Shown: positions 41,184 through 50,916, counted from the stretch's first letter. The stretch is DNA of 64,000 nt from Clostridiales bacterium (GCA_019419865.1 JAHZIG010000006.1:1-64000); one strand, 5' to 3'. Translations and numbers: made by a program. The notes: generated from the letters alone by a model not told the origin.

Positions 41184-42863
41184 ATGAGCAAATGCATGGG
41201 CTGTATGAAAGAGAAGGGCGAGAGCGAAGCGTGTCCCCACTGCGGCTACGTATCTCCAAAGGAACAGGAGAACGCGGCGTACCTTCCGGAGGGAACGATA
41301 TTGCAAGATCGTTACCTGCTCGGCAGGGTATTGGGTCAGGGCGGCTTTGGTATAACATATATCGGCTACGACAATACCCTGGACGCGAGGGTGGCGATAA
41401 AGGAATACTACCCGGGAGACATAGCGCAGAGAACGCCGGGGGATAAGACGGTGACGCCGTACACTCAGGCGAGCGCCGACTATGAGCACGGAAAGAAAAG
41501 GTTCATAGAAGAGGCGAGGACGCTTGCAAGGTTCTCGGACTTTCCCGGGATAGTCAGCGTAAAGGACTGCTTCGAGGAAGACAACACCGCGTATATGGTG
41601 ATGCAGTTCTTGGAGGGAATAGACCTAAAGGAATATCTAAAGCGCAAAGGCGGTAAGATAAGCCCCGAAGAAGCCGTGTCGATCCTGACGCCGGTAATGG
41701 ACGCGCTGAAAGAGATACATAGAGCGGGTATAATCCACAGGGATATAAGCCCGGATAATATATTCATAACGACCGAAGGCCAAATAAAACTGATAGACTT
41801 CGGAGCGGCGAGACAGTCGCTGGGCGGGGGAAAGAGTCTGTCGATACAGCTAAAGCCGGGATACGCGCCGGAGGAGCAGTATCGGACGCACGGGAATCAA
41901 GGACCGTGGACGGACGTGTACGCGCTTGCGGCGACATTGTACCGGATGGTTACGGGACAGGTACCGCCTGAGGCGATGGAGAGGATGTCGTACGATACGT
42001 TAGAGATACCGCAGGGGTTGCCTGAGAATATAATGACGGCTTTGCAGATAGGGCTCGCGGTGCGCGCGCCGGAGAGGTATTCAAGCGCGGAGCAGTTTCA
42101 GAACGCGCTCAGCGGAGTCGCGTACACGGCGCCCGTTACGCCTACCGAGAAGCCCGAAAATCCAATCGGACCGGGCGGAGGAAATCCGCCGCCACCGCCG
42201 CCAAAGCAGGACGGGAATAAAAAGCTGATCTCGGCGCTTATTATATCGGGAACGGCTCTGATATGCGTAGTTCTTATAGCGGTCGCGGCCGCGTTCGCTT
42301 TAAACGGCGGGAACTCGCCCGTAAACGACGTTGTAAATTCGATAACCGATACGATATCGCCCGATCCGACGCCCCTGCCGACTCCGGCGCCGACGCCGGT
42401 CCCGACTCCCGAGCCGGAACACACTTACAGAGTTGTGACCGGGCATGTTACCTGGACTCAGGCCGAACAGGCGGCGAGGAGCGCGGGCGGTTATCTTGCG
42501 ACGATAAACGACGCCGAGGAATACAACAAGATAGTGACTCTTCTATCTCAGTCGAGCTACGGCAACCTCAGAAACGTTTGGATCGGCGCGTATGTGAGCG
42601 GAAGTTTCTCCGGATCGCAGTCGATAATAGACGCGTGGAACTCGCCGAGCATGACTTGGATAACCGGAGAACCGTTTACGTATACGAATTGGAGATCGGG
42701 AGAGCCGAGCGGCTACGACGCTAATCTCGGCGAGTACGAATGTTACTTGCAGCTCTTCCGCCCGGCCGCCGACGGAGGAGTATGGAGCTTCAACGACGCG
42801 GGCGCCGATCTGTCTACGTATAGGAGCGGCAGGTTGGGTTACATAATAGAGTTCGAGGGATGA
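41184..42863 (+). CDS. Receptor Ser/Thr protein kinase 2 with C-type lectin domain
   Basis: A 559-residue kinase with the same zinc-ribbon and kinase cassette as kinase 1 (all catalytic residues kept). The TM is LIISGTALICVVLIAVAAAFAL at about 350-372. The extracellular end is a C-type-lectin-like domain: TYRVVTGHVTWTQAEQAARSAGGYLATI, VWIGAYV, MTWITGEPFTYTNWRSGEPS and WSFNDA, the classical long-form CTL pattern with EPS and WND-like calcium/sugar-site elements. It should sense a carbohydrate or surface polymer. Start behind GAGAGGTG, identical to that of kinase 3. The central ~590 bp of kinase DNA matches copies 1 and 3 exactly where compared. Confidence 0.93.
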   Translation: MSKCMGCMKEKGESEACPHCGYVSPKEQENAAYLPEGTILQDRYLLGRVLGQGGFGITYIGYDNTLDARVAIKEYYPGDIAQRTPGDKTVTPYTQASADYEHGKKRFIEEARTLARFSDFPGIVSVKDCFEEDNTAYMVMQFLEGIDLKEYLKRKGGKISPEEAVSILTPVMDALKEIHRAGIIHRDISPDNIFITTEGQIKLIDFGAARQSLGGGKSLSIQLKPGYAPEEQYRTHGNQGPWTDVYALAATLYRMVTGQVPPEAMERMSYDTLEIPQGLPENIMTALQIGLAVRAPERYSSAEQFQNALSGVAYTAPVTPTEKPENPIGPGGGNPPPPPPKQDGNKKLISALIISGTALICVVLIAVAAAFALNGGNSPVNDVVNSITDTISPDPTPLPTPAPTPVPTPEPEHTYRVVTGHVTWTQAEQAARSAGGYLATINDAEEYNKIVTLLSQSSYGNLRNVWIGAYVSGSFSGSQSIIDAWNSPSMTWITGEPFTYTNWRSGEPSGYDANLGEYECYLQLFRPAADGGVWSFNDAGADLSTYRSGRLGYIIEFEG

Positions 42864-42975
42864 GCGCTTTGAGAGCGCTTGAGAATAAGGCGTTTTAGTT
42901 CGTCATATATATCTTAAAACGGACGCGCCGCAGATTTGAGAGCGGCATAAATATAGGATTTGGAGGAATGAAGCG

Positions 42976-44190
42976 ATGAAGCGAATAGGAATGAAACGTA
43001 TAATAGCGACGCTCGCCGCGTTATGTTTATTGGCGACCGCGGCTTTTTGCCTGAGCGGCTGCAGCGAAGAAGCGCCAGAGCAGGCGGCGAACGAAGCGGC
43101 GACGGCCGAGGCGACGGCGGCCGTAAACGATGGCGAGGCTAAAGTCGAGGAACTGATGCAGAGCATGACGCTCGAGGAAAAGGTTTGGCAGATGTTCTTT
43201 GTAAGGCCGGAGGATATAACCGGGATGGGAACTGTGGTACAGGCCGGAGAGACCACAAAGACCGCGCTTGAGAATTATCCGGTAGGAGGGTTCATATATT
43301 TTAGTCAGAATATAGAGAGCCGCGAACAGCTTACGGAGATGATAGCGAACGTTCAAAGTTACAGCAAAATACCGCTGTTTATTTCGGTCGACGAAGAGGG
43401 CGGCCGTGTAGCGCGCCTTGGCGACGCGGGCATAGGAGTTACAACGCATCCGCCGATGGCCGAAATAGGCGCGTCGGGCGATCCGAGAAGGGCTGGAGAG
43501 GTCGGGGAGACGCTCGGCAGAGATTTAAAGGAGCTCGGCTTCAACATGGATTTCGCTCCGGTGGCCGACGTGATCACGGTAGAAAATAACGAGGATATAG
43601 GAGATAGATCTTTCGGTTCGGATCCCGAATTGGTCGCGGACATGGTAGCCGCCGAGGTAGAAGGAATGCAGAGCCAAAATATATCGGCTACGCTTAAGCA
43701 TTTCCCGAGCAACGGTAGCACCGAGTCGAATACGCATAACGAGACCGGAGTTTGCACCAGAACTTTGGAGGAGATGAGAAGCTGCGAGTTCATTCCGTTC
43801 AAGGCCGGGATCGAAGCCGGCGCCGACGTCGTTATGGTAGCGCATATGGCGGCTGTTAACGTGACCGGAGACGAGACCCCGTCCACCCTTTCCAAGACGA
43901 TAGTTACGGATCTATTAAGGGGCGAGCTCGGATTTTCCAAAGTAGTTATATCCGACGCTCTGAACATGGGCGCGATCACGTCCGTGTACGAGCCTGAAGA
44001 AGCCGCCGTGGCGGCGGTCGAGGCCGGCGTCGATCTATTGCTGATGTCTCCGGACGCGGTTGGGTCCGCGGAGACTATTATAGCCAAGGTGGAATCGGGC
44101 GAGATTTCCGAGGACAGGATAGACGAGAGCGTCAGACGGATACTTTCGCTTAAACAGGAGCGCGGAATATTGGATAGCTTAGAGGTGTAG
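42976..44190 (+). CDS. GH3 beta-N-acetylhexosaminidase-like lipoprotein (NagZ family)
   Basis: A 404-residue lipoprotein: MKRIGMKRI, hydrophobic core, lipobox LSGC (Cys near residue 29), an Ala/Glu-rich linker and a GH3 TIM barrel. Family blocks: MTLEEKVWQMFFV, GGFIYFSQNI, SVDEEGGRVARL, NMDFAPVADV and the nucleophile Asp327 in VISDALNMG. The acid/base loop, normally KHFPGHGxTxxDSH, reads KHFPSNGSTESNTH: His254 is kept but its Asp partner is Asn252 and the GH pair is SN. Peptidoglycan N-acetylglucosaminidase activity is therefore uncertain; it may bind muropeptides. It lies between kinase genes 2 and 3 and ends four bases before the latter. Confidence 0.88.
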   Translation: MKRIGMKRIIATLAALCLLATAAFCLSGCSEEAPEQAANEAATAEATAAVNDGEAKVEELMQSMTLEEKVWQMFFVRPEDITGMGTVVQAGETTKTALENYPVGGFIYFSQNIESREQLTEMIANVQSYSKIPLFISVDEEGGRVARLGDAGIGVTTHPPMAEIGASGDPRRAGEVGETLGRDLKELGFNMDFAPVADVITVENNEDIGDRSFGSDPELVADMVAAEVEGMQSQNISATLKHFPSNGSTESNTHNETGVCTRTLEEMRSCEFIPFKAGIEAGADVVMVAHMAAVNVTGDETPSTLSKTIVTDLLRGELGFSKVVISDALNMGAITSVYEPEEAAVAAVEAGVDLLLMSPDAVGSAETIIAKVESGEISEDRIDESVRRILSLKQERGILDSLEV

Positions 44191-44194
44191 ATAA

Positions 44195-45829
44195 ATGAGC
44201 AAATGCATGGGCTGTATGAAGGAGAAGGGCGAGAGCGAAGTCTGTCCCCACTGCGGCTACGTATCTCCAAAGGAACAGGAAAACGCGGCGTACCTTCCTG
44301 AGGGAACGGTATTGCAAAACCGCTATCTGCTCGGCAGGGTATTAGGTCAGGGCGGATTCGGTATAACATATATCGGCTACGACAATACCCTGGACGCGAG
44401 GGTGGCAATAAAGGAGTACTACCCGGGAGACATAGCGCAGAGAACGCCGGGGGATAAGACGGTGACGCCGTACACTCAGGCGAGCGCCGACTATGAGCAC
44501 GGAAAGAAAAGGTTCATAGAAGAGGCGAGGACGCTTGCAAGGTTCTCGGACTTTCCCGGGATAGTCAGCGTAAAGGACTGCTTCGAGGAAGACAACACCG
44601 CGTATATGGTGATGCAGTTCTTGGAGGGAATAGACCTAAAGGAATATCTAAAGCGCAAAGGCGGTAAGATAAGCCCCGAAGAAGCCGTGTCGATCCTGAC
44701 GCCGGTAATGGACGCGCTGAAAGAGATACATAGAGCGGGTATAATCCACAGGGATATAAGCCCGGATAATATATTCATAACGACCGAAGGCCAAATAAAA
44801 CTGATAGACTTCGGAGCGGCGAGACAGTCGCTGGGCGGGGGAAAGAGTCTGTCGATACAGCTAAAGCCGGGATACGCGCCGGAGGAGCAGTATCGGACGC
44901 ACGGGAATCAAGGACCGTGGACGGACGTGTACGCGCTTGCGGCGACATTGTACCGGATGGTTACGGGACAGGTACCGCCTGAGGCGATGGAGAGGATGTC
45001 GTACGATACGTTAGAGATACCGCAGGAGTTGCCGGAGAACATAAGGACGGCCTTGCAGATAGGACTTGCGGTGCGCGCGCCGGAAAGGTACGCGAATGTC
45101 GGACAATTCCAGAGCGCGCTCAGCGGAGAATCGCCGGTAACCGTCTCGAACCGTAGCTTTAAAAACGAAAGCAATAATAGATACGAACCGGACAGAAACA
45201 ACTATCCGCAGCCAAAGAAAAAGAGCGGCGTGCTGCAGGGCGCCCTTATCGGAGCAACGGCCGTAGCGTGCGTCGTCTTGATAGCTCTTGTCATGACGAT
45301 CGTGTTGAGAGACGACGATAGAACCGACTATGCGGCTTTGCAGCCGACTTCGGTCCCCGCGTCGGTTGACGGAGCCTCCGCCGAACAGCGTCGGACGGCG
45401 GCGGATGTCGTTCCGACGCAAGCGCCCACGGCCGCGCCGACGGCCAGACCGCAGCCGACGCCGTATAACCATGCGGACGACGAGGCTGTTTTAGCGCGCG
45501 TCGTAAACGATTCCACCCGCGCGTTTATAAATTCGGTAAACACAGGCGATTTTTCTTATCTTGCGCCGTATGTAGACCCGAACTCGTCGTATTATTCGGA
45601 TCAGAGTAAGGCCGTCGCTTCAATACACGGTCGCGGCGTCAAGGAGGAACTTGTGACCTGCGGCGTAGTTAGTATAGAGTGGCTGGACGACGACAGTTGC
45701 AACATGACCCAGCACACGATAATCACCTGTTATTATACGGACGGAACATCTAGGGACGTTGAGGAAACATATACGTATCTCATGAAGCGTTCGGGCGATT
45801 CGTTTGTATATAGCAAGATGTATACTTAA
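44195..45829 (+). CDS. Receptor Ser/Thr protein kinase 3 with NTF2/SnoaL-like domain
   Basis: A 544-residue kinase with the shared zinc ribbon (here SEVCPHC) and intact kinase domain. After a Tyr/Asn/Arg-rich juxtamembrane comes the TM (LIGATAVACVVLIALVMTIVL, about 350-370), a Pro/Thr linker (PTQAPTAAPTARPQPTP) and a short extracellular domain: VNDSTRAFINSVNTGDFSYLAPYVDPNSSYY to VEETYTYLMKRSGDSFVYSKMYT. This is an NTF2-like fold of the type at the end of TcaA/YvbJ zinc-ribbon proteins, which sense cell-wall antibiotics or wall state. Start four bases behind the NagZ-like gene, so the two are translationally coupled. Confidence 0.92.
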   Translation: MSKCMGCMKEKGESEVCPHCGYVSPKEQENAAYLPEGTVLQNRYLLGRVLGQGGFGITYIGYDNTLDARVAIKEYYPGDIAQRTPGDKTVTPYTQASADYEHGKKRFIEEARTLARFSDFPGIVSVKDCFEEDNTAYMVMQFLEGIDLKEYLKRKGGKISPEEAVSILTPVMDALKEIHRAGIIHRDISPDNIFITTEGQIKLIDFGAARQSLGGGKSLSIQLKPGYAPEEQYRTHGNQGPWTDVYALAATLYRMVTGQVPPEAMERMSYDTLEIPQELPENIRTALQIGLAVRAPERYANVGQFQSALSGESPVTVSNRSFKNESNNRYEPDRNNYPQPKKKSGVLQGALIGATAVACVVLIALVMTIVLRDDDRTDYAALQPTSVPASVDGASAEQRRTAADVVPTQAPTAAPTARPQPTPYNHADDEAVLARVVNDSTRAFINSVNTGDFSYLAPYVDPNSSYYSDQSKAVASIHGRGVKEELVTCGVVSIEWLDDDSCNMTQHTIITCYYTDGTSRDVEETYTYLMKRSGDSFVYSKMYT

Positions 45830-45887
45830 GGATTTTAAGCTAAGGTTAAGTTACAAATTTTAAAACGTGGGATCGGCGGTGAACGTA

Positions 45888-46811
45888 ATGAAAGCGAATA
45901 GACTTTCCGGAACGCTATTTGCGGTTGCGTCGGCTTTGGCGATAATCTTGTGTTTGATAATCGTAATCTATACGGTTCCGGGTCTGAGACCGTTGTTCAC
46001 ATATCCGGGATTTAGGTATCTTAGGTTTGAGGAGACGGGAGACGGAACGCTGAACGTAAAATATTGCAGCAGGTACGCCGATGAAGTGGAGATACCGTCT
46101 CGGGTAGGCGGAAAAGCCGTGACCGGGATCGGAGAACGCGCGTTCCGAGATTGCAGAAGTTTGGAAGAGCTGATACTGCCCGACAGTATTTTAACTATAG
46201 AAGAAAACGCGTTTGAGAGGTGTACGGCTTTAAAAAAGATCGACATACCCGCAGGCGTTTCCAAGATAGGAGCGGCGGCGTTTTTATCCGCCGGTATAGA
46301 AACGCTTACAGTTCCGGGTAATATTAAAAGCATTGGCTACGGGAGTTTTTCGCTCTGCGAAGACTTGGAAGAAGCGACGATCGCCGATGGCGTTGAAAGT
46401 ATAGGGACGGGAGCTTTTCGCGCATGCAAGAACCTGAAAAAGGTAATTATTCCGAAAAGCGCGACGGACGTCGGCATAGAGGCGTTCGCGCTCTGCGAGA
46501 ACCTTACGAGCGTCGGCGGCGCGGGTTCGGGCGCGGACGTAGAGTTCGGCTGGGACGGCGTTATACCGAGCGGAGTTTTTAGAGATATGCCGAATTTGAC
46601 GGAGGCGGTTTTGCCGGACGGGATCGCGATCGTATGCGAGCAAGCGTTTTTTGGATGTAAAAATCTACAGAGCGTAACTATACCGGACAGCGTCGTATAC
46701 ATAGGCGAATATGTTTTCAGCGGCTGCGGCGATCTTACTATATACGGAAAGCAAGATTCTTACGCCGAATACTATGCGGCGGAGCATAATATAAATTTTG
46801 AACCTATCTGA
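45888..46811 (+). CDS. Membrane-anchored leucine-rich-repeat protein (BspA type)
   Basis: A 307-residue protein with an N-terminal membrane helix (LFAVASALAIILCLIIVIYTV) and an outside part of about nine BspA/Treponema-type LRR_5 repeats: IGERAFRDCRSLEELILPDSI, IEENAFERCTALKKIDIPAGV, IGTGAFRACKNLKKVIIPKSA and so on. Such repeats serve in binding of surface ligands. The start is ATG 45888 behind GGCGGTGA. It lies between kinases 3 and 4 in the same direction and may present or compete for ligands (inference). Confidence 0.9.
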   Translation: MKANRLSGTLFAVASALAIILCLIIVIYTVPGLRPLFTYPGFRYLRFEETGDGTLNVKYCSRYADEVEIPSRVGGKAVTGIGERAFRDCRSLEELILPDSILTIEENAFERCTALKKIDIPAGVSKIGAAAFLSAGIETLTVPGNIKSIGYGSFSLCEDLEEATIADGVESIGTGAFRACKNLKKVIIPKSATDVGIEAFALCENLTSVGGAGSGADVEFGWDGVIPSGVFRDMPNLTEAVLPDGIAIVCEQAFFGCKNLQSVTIPDSVVYIGEYVFSGCGDLTIYGKQDSYAEYYAAEHNINFEPI

Positions 46812-46845
46812 ATATGTCGTTATTAATGAGATGGGAGTGAGAATA

Positions 46846-48672
46846 ATGAGCAAATGCATGGGCTGTATGAAGGAGAAAGGCGAGAGTGAAGCGTGTCCGC
46901 ACTGCGGCTACGTATCTCCAAAGGAACAGGAAAACGCGGCGTACCTTCCGGAGGGGACGGTATTGCAAAACCGCTATCTGCTCGGCAGGGTATTGGGTCA
47001 GGGCGGCTTCGGTATAACATATATCGGTTACGACAACACCCTGGACGCGAGGGTCGCGATAAAGGAATACTACCCGGGAGATATAGCGCAGAGAACGCCG
47101 GGGGATAAGACGGTGACGCCGTACACTCAGGCGAGCGCCGACTATGAGCACGGAAAGAAAAGGTTCATAGAAGAGGCGAGGACGCTTGCAAGGTTCTCGG
47201 ACTTTCCCGGGATAGTCAGCGTAAAGGACTGCTTCGAGGAAGACAACACCGCGTATATGGTGATGCAGTTCTTGGAGGGAATAGACCTAAAGGAATATCT
47301 AAAGCGCAAAGGCGGTAAGATAAGCCCCGAAGAAGCCGTGTCGATCCTGACGCCGGTAATGGACGCGCTGAAAGAGATACATAGAGCGGGTATAATCCAC
47401 AGGGATATAAGCCCGGATAATATATTCATAACGACCGAAGGCCAAATAAAACTGATAGACTTCGGAGCGGCGAGACAGTCGCTGGGCGGGGGAAAGAGTC
47501 TGTCGATACAGCTAAAGCCGGGATACGCGCCGGAGGAGCAGTATCGGACGCACGGGAATCAAGGACCGTGGACGGACGTATACGCGCTTGCGGCGACATT
47601 GTACCGGATGGTGACCGGACAGGTACCGCCTGAGGCGATGGAGAGGATGTCGTACGACACGCTCCAGATACCGGGGGACCTTCCTGAGAATATGAGGACG
47701 GCCTTGCAGATAGGGCTTGCGGTGCGCGCGCCGGAGAGGTACGCGAGCGTGGAGCAGTTTCAGAATGCGCTGAGCGGAAAAGGTTATGTTCCGCCGAATA
47801 ATGCGAGCGGTTACGGCGGAGCGTCCGACAAAACTGTTGCGAGCGGCTCGAATGGTTCGTACGAAAGAACCGTTGGAAGCGGAGCGCCCGGCGCGAGAGG
47901 CGCCTATAACGGTGCGGGAAACGCCGGCGCAGGTTACGCCGCGGCGGAGCAAACCGGAAGCGATCCGGGATATTATAACGCCGGAGCCGGTAAGCAAGGC
48001 GCTTCTGGAGGCGCGGCTGTTCCGACCGGAAACTCAGGAAAAAAGACCGCGTCGATCATAGCTATACTGGGCACGGCGCTCGCGTGCGTAGCCGCCGTGG
48101 CGGTAATATTTATATTAGTTTTTAGTAACCGAGGAACGGAAAGCGCGCCGACGGCGTCGAACAGCGCGGCGGTATTAGCCACGCCGGCGCCTACCTTGGC
48201 GCCGACTCCCGAACCGTATATACCGCCGGTATTTACGAACGTCGAGGTATCCGGGACTACGAGCGAATCGAGTTCCAGACGCAACTACGACGGCAGTCTT
48301 GTTATGGACGGTCGCCCCGACACCGCTTGGAACGTTCCGGGCGGACAGGGCGAATGGGTGATGCTCAGCGCGGATACTCCGCAGCAGATGAAGGGTATAC
48401 GCGTGCTAAACGGGTATACTAAGTACAGTCCGGATTACGGTATGTGGATATACTACGCCAACAGCCGACCTAAGGATATAACGCTGTCCTTTTCGGACGG
48501 AACTACGATGCCGTATACGCTTGCGGATACGTTCGATAACGACAACTATATATATCAGGAGATAGATTTCGGAGAGACCAAAACGGTGACCTGGGTCAGA
48601 CTTACCGTAAACAGCGTCTACGCCGGCAACAGATGGAACGATATGTGTATTTCAGAGCTTCAGCCGTATTAG
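46846..48672 (+). CDS. Receptor Ser/Thr protein kinase 4 with discoidin-like (NADase-type glycan-binding) domain
   Basis: A 608-residue kinase with the shared zinc ribbon and kinase cassette; it differs from the others by a few silent changes and by LQIPGDLPENMR after the catalytic core. A long Gly/Ala/Ser/Tyr-rich juxtamembrane (about 310-400) precedes the TM (SIIAILGTALACVAAVAVIFILVF). The extracellular end is a discoidin/F5-8C-like domain of the NADase-type glycan-binding kind: LVMDGRPDTAWNVPGGQGEW, GIRVLNGYTKYSPDYGMWIYYANSRPKDI (split repeats), VTWVRLTVNSVYAGNRWNDMCISELQ. It should bind glycans. ATG 46846 sits behind GGGAGTG; 34 bases after the LRR gene. Confidence 0.93.
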   Translation: MSKCMGCMKEKGESEACPHCGYVSPKEQENAAYLPEGTVLQNRYLLGRVLGQGGFGITYIGYDNTLDARVAIKEYYPGDIAQRTPGDKTVTPYTQASADYEHGKKRFIEEARTLARFSDFPGIVSVKDCFEEDNTAYMVMQFLEGIDLKEYLKRKGGKISPEEAVSILTPVMDALKEIHRAGIIHRDISPDNIFITTEGQIKLIDFGAARQSLGGGKSLSIQLKPGYAPEEQYRTHGNQGPWTDVYALAATLYRMVTGQVPPEAMERMSYDTLQIPGDLPENMRTALQIGLAVRAPERYASVEQFQNALSGKGYVPPNNASGYGGASDKTVASGSNGSYERTVGSGAPGARGAYNGAGNAGAGYAAAEQTGSDPGYYNAGAGKQGASGGAAVPTGNSGKKTASIIAILGTALACVAAVAVIFILVFSNRGTESAPTASNSAAVLATPAPTLAPTPEPYIPPVFTNVEVSGTTSESSSRRNYDGSLVMDGRPDTAWNVPGGQGEWVMLSADTPQQMKGIRVLNGYTKYSPDYGMWIYYANSRPKDITLSFSDGTTMPYTLADTFDNDNYIYQEIDFGETKTVTWVRLTVNSVYAGNRWNDMCISELQPY

Positions 48673-48806
48673 TAAATCAGGCCGCGCGGCGCGAGGAAAG
48701 ACGAGTTCGGATAAAGTTCGCCCGAGCTCGATCTTTTGCGGCGAAAGCCTTATAAAGCGGCGCCTGTGCGGGCGGCGGTCTCTAATTATTATTTAAAGGT
48801 GATTAT

Positions 48807-49613
48807 ATGATGAATGATGATAAAGTGATTACGCAGACAATGCGCGAGTATAACGAGCTCCTCTATATCATGCCGTATAACGCGCAACATATAGGAGACA
48901 GAGAGGAGCAGCAGGACTATTTCGCGTATTCAAATCTATTGGACCCGGTTGAGGTATCGCGAAGCGGAAACGTCGCGGCGCTCGCCGACGGCATGGGCGG
49001 AATGAAAGACGGTCAGACGGCCGCGATATACGGCGTGAACGCGTTTTTGAGCGCCTACCTCGCTTGCGACGCGTCGAGCGACGCGGAGCTTGAGAGCGGA
49101 ATGTTAGACGCTCTATACGCCGCGAACGCGGAGGTGTGCGGTCTCAGCGGCGCGGGGGCGACGCTCGTCGCGGCCGTCGTTAAGAAGAACCGGCTGCATT
49201 GGATATCGGTCGGAGACAGTCATATCTACCTCGTGCGCAAGGGCGTGGCGAGACGGCTCAACGAGGATCATGTTTTCGCCGAGGAACTGGACAGGATGTA
49301 TAAAGACGGCGAGATCACTTACGAGCAGGCGATGGAACACCCGGAGCGCAAGGCGCTGACTTCGTATCTCGGACTCCCGAATATCGAGCGCGTCAGCCGT
49401 AACAGCGGCGAGTTCCCGCTGCTTAAGGACGACGTGATTCTCCTTTGCAGCGACGGCCTCTATCGCGGTCTGAGCGACGCTGAAATAGCCGAAATAACTA
49501 CGGCGGCGGCGAAACATAAAAACGATATAGCGCAGAGCCTCGTAGATAGGGTTATTGAGAAAAAGCTGGAAAATCAGGATAACGTGACGGTCTTAGCGCT
49601 TAAAATGATTTGA
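48807..49613 (+). CDS. PP2C-family Ser/Thr phosphatase 1
   Basis: A 268-residue PP2C phosphatase, expected to reverse the phosphorylation made by the kinases. Metal-binding motifs: EEQQDYF (instead of the usual RxxNED), ALADGMGGMKDG, GAGATLVAAVVKKNRLHWISVGDSHIYLV, LLCSDGLYRGL and ENQDNVTVLAL at the end. The whole protein is cytoplasmic. The start follows AAAGGTG. A second, more distant PP2C gene lies at 50917, so the two may serve different substrates. Confidence 0.92.
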   Translation: MMNDDKVITQTMREYNELLYIMPYNAQHIGDREEQQDYFAYSNLLDPVEVSRSGNVAALADGMGGMKDGQTAAIYGVNAFLSAYLACDASSDAELESGMLDALYAANAEVCGLSGAGATLVAAVVKKNRLHWISVGDSHIYLVRKGVARRLNEDHVFAEELDRMYKDGEITYEQAMEHPERKALTSYLGLPNIERVSRNSGEFPLLKDDVILLCSDGLYRGLSDAEIAEITTAAAKHKNDIAQSLVDRVIEKKLENQDNVTVLALKMI

Positions 49614-49781
49614 TAATATATAGGAAAATAATAAAATTTAATATAAATCGCCGCCCGGCGAAGCGTTATTAGACTGCGCATAATGGAGCTGAATGTTGTT
49701 TCTGCTGGATTTAGCCGCAGTCCGTCTAAGATAAAGACGCGCTTAGCCAAATTATAGGCGGAAGATAAGGGGGATTTTAAT
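49614..49781. other. Intergenic region inside the kinase locus
   Basis: 168 bases, AT-rich at the left, with a ribosome site (AAGGGGGAT) at the right. No clear terminator or promoter is seen, so transcription probably continues. Confidence 0.35.
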
Positions 49782-50915
49782 ATGAAACGATTAGCTGCGG
49801 GAATATGTTGTATTTTGATGGTCATGTGCCAGTTCTCCGTATTTGCAAGCGGGGCGCCGCAGGCCGTAGTCGACGTAAGAGACAGCGTTGTGCGCGTCGT
49901 AGCGGAAAGCGCGTTCGGAGTCGGAACCGGCACCGGTTTTGCAATAGGCGATAAGCAACCGGTCGAGTACGTAGTCACAAACTATCACGTAGTAGAGGGC
50001 GCGGAGAGGGTGTACCTCTTACTCGAACGAGATTATATGATCGACGCGCAGGTACATATATCTCTGCCCGGTTCGGATCTGGCCGTACTGAGATTATCCG
50101 CGCCGCTCTACGACGTAAAACCCGCGACCATCAACGATTCTGTAGCGAGCGAGGGAACGAAAGGCTACGCGCTCGGATATCCGGGAGCCGCAGACATACT
50201 GTCGTCTACGATAACCGGTAATAAAGAGGATATAACGATCACCGACGGGATAATAAGCTCTCTTGTCTCGGTGACGCGGGTCAGCGGTATGCAGCCGGTA
50301 AACGCTTACCAGATCAACGCGGCGATCAATCCGGGCAACTCGGGAGGTCCGTTTGTAAACGATTCGGGTCAGGTAATAGGTATCAATTCTTGGGGAGTCA
50401 GCGACGCCGAGGGTATCAACGCGGCGATACAGGCGCGGGAGCTGACCGCCGTCTTGGATCAGAATGGGATACCGTACATAGAAGCCGGGAATATGCTTAT
50501 CGTTCAGATAGCGGTCATAGCCGCGGGCGTTATCCTGGCTGCGGCGATAGTTCTGTTGATCGTGGTTCTGGTGAAAAAGAAAAAAGTACCTAAGGGAGTT
50601 CTATACGGATTGTCCGGGGAGTATAGCGGCCAGAGATTCTATCTCAGCGAAGACGGAGTCAATATAGGCAGAGACGCTTCGCTCTGCCAGATAATATTCC
50701 CGAGCGACAGCGTGAGCGTCAGCCGCTGCCATTGTAACATAAAATATAACCCCGCCGACCGAACGTTTTTACTGGTCGATCTGACGTCGTCCAACGGCAC
50801 GTTCCTGGCTAACGGAACGAAGCTCGAACCGAAAGTACCGGTAGCGCTCGCGCCGGGAAGTAAGTTCTACTTGGGCGATAAAGAGAATATGTTCAGCGTA
50901 GGAACAGAGGGATAA
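49782..50915 (+). CDS. Trypsin-like serine protease with TM and cytoplasmic FHA domain
   Basis: A 377-residue protein joining an extracellular protease to an intracellular phospho-reader. The signal peptide (KRLAAGICCILMVMCQFSVFA) is followed by an HtrA-like chymotrypsin-fold protease with His69 (TNYHVV), Asp99 (GSDLAVLRL) and Ser187 (NPGNSGGP). A TM (LIVQIAVIAAGVILAAAIVLLIVVLV, about 238-263) and a basic stop-transfer KKKK follow. The last ~100 residues are FHA: VNIGRDASLCQIIF, SRCHCNI, LVDLTSSNGTFLANG. The FHA end could bind phosphothreonine on the kinases and so couple kinase state to outside proteolysis. No PDZ domain. It ends one base before the next phosphatase gene. Confidence 0.93.
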   Translation: MKRLAAGICCILMVMCQFSVFASGAPQAVVDVRDSVVRVVAESAFGVGTGTGFAIGDKQPVEYVVTNYHVVEGAERVYLLLERDYMIDAQVHISLPGSDLAVLRLSAPLYDVKPATINDSVASEGTKGYALGYPGAADILSSTITGNKEDITITDGIISSLVSVTRVSGMQPVNAYQINAAINPGNSGGPFVNDSGQVIGINSWGVSDAEGINAAIQARELTAVLDQNGIPYIEAGNMLIVQIAVIAAGVILAAAIVLLIVVLVKKKKVPKGVLYGLSGEYSGQRFYLSEDGVNIGRDASLCQIIFPSDSVSVSRCHCNIKYNPADRTFLLVDLTSSNGTFLANGTKLEPKVPVALAPGSKFYLGDKENMFSVGTEG

Positions 50916-50916
50916 T

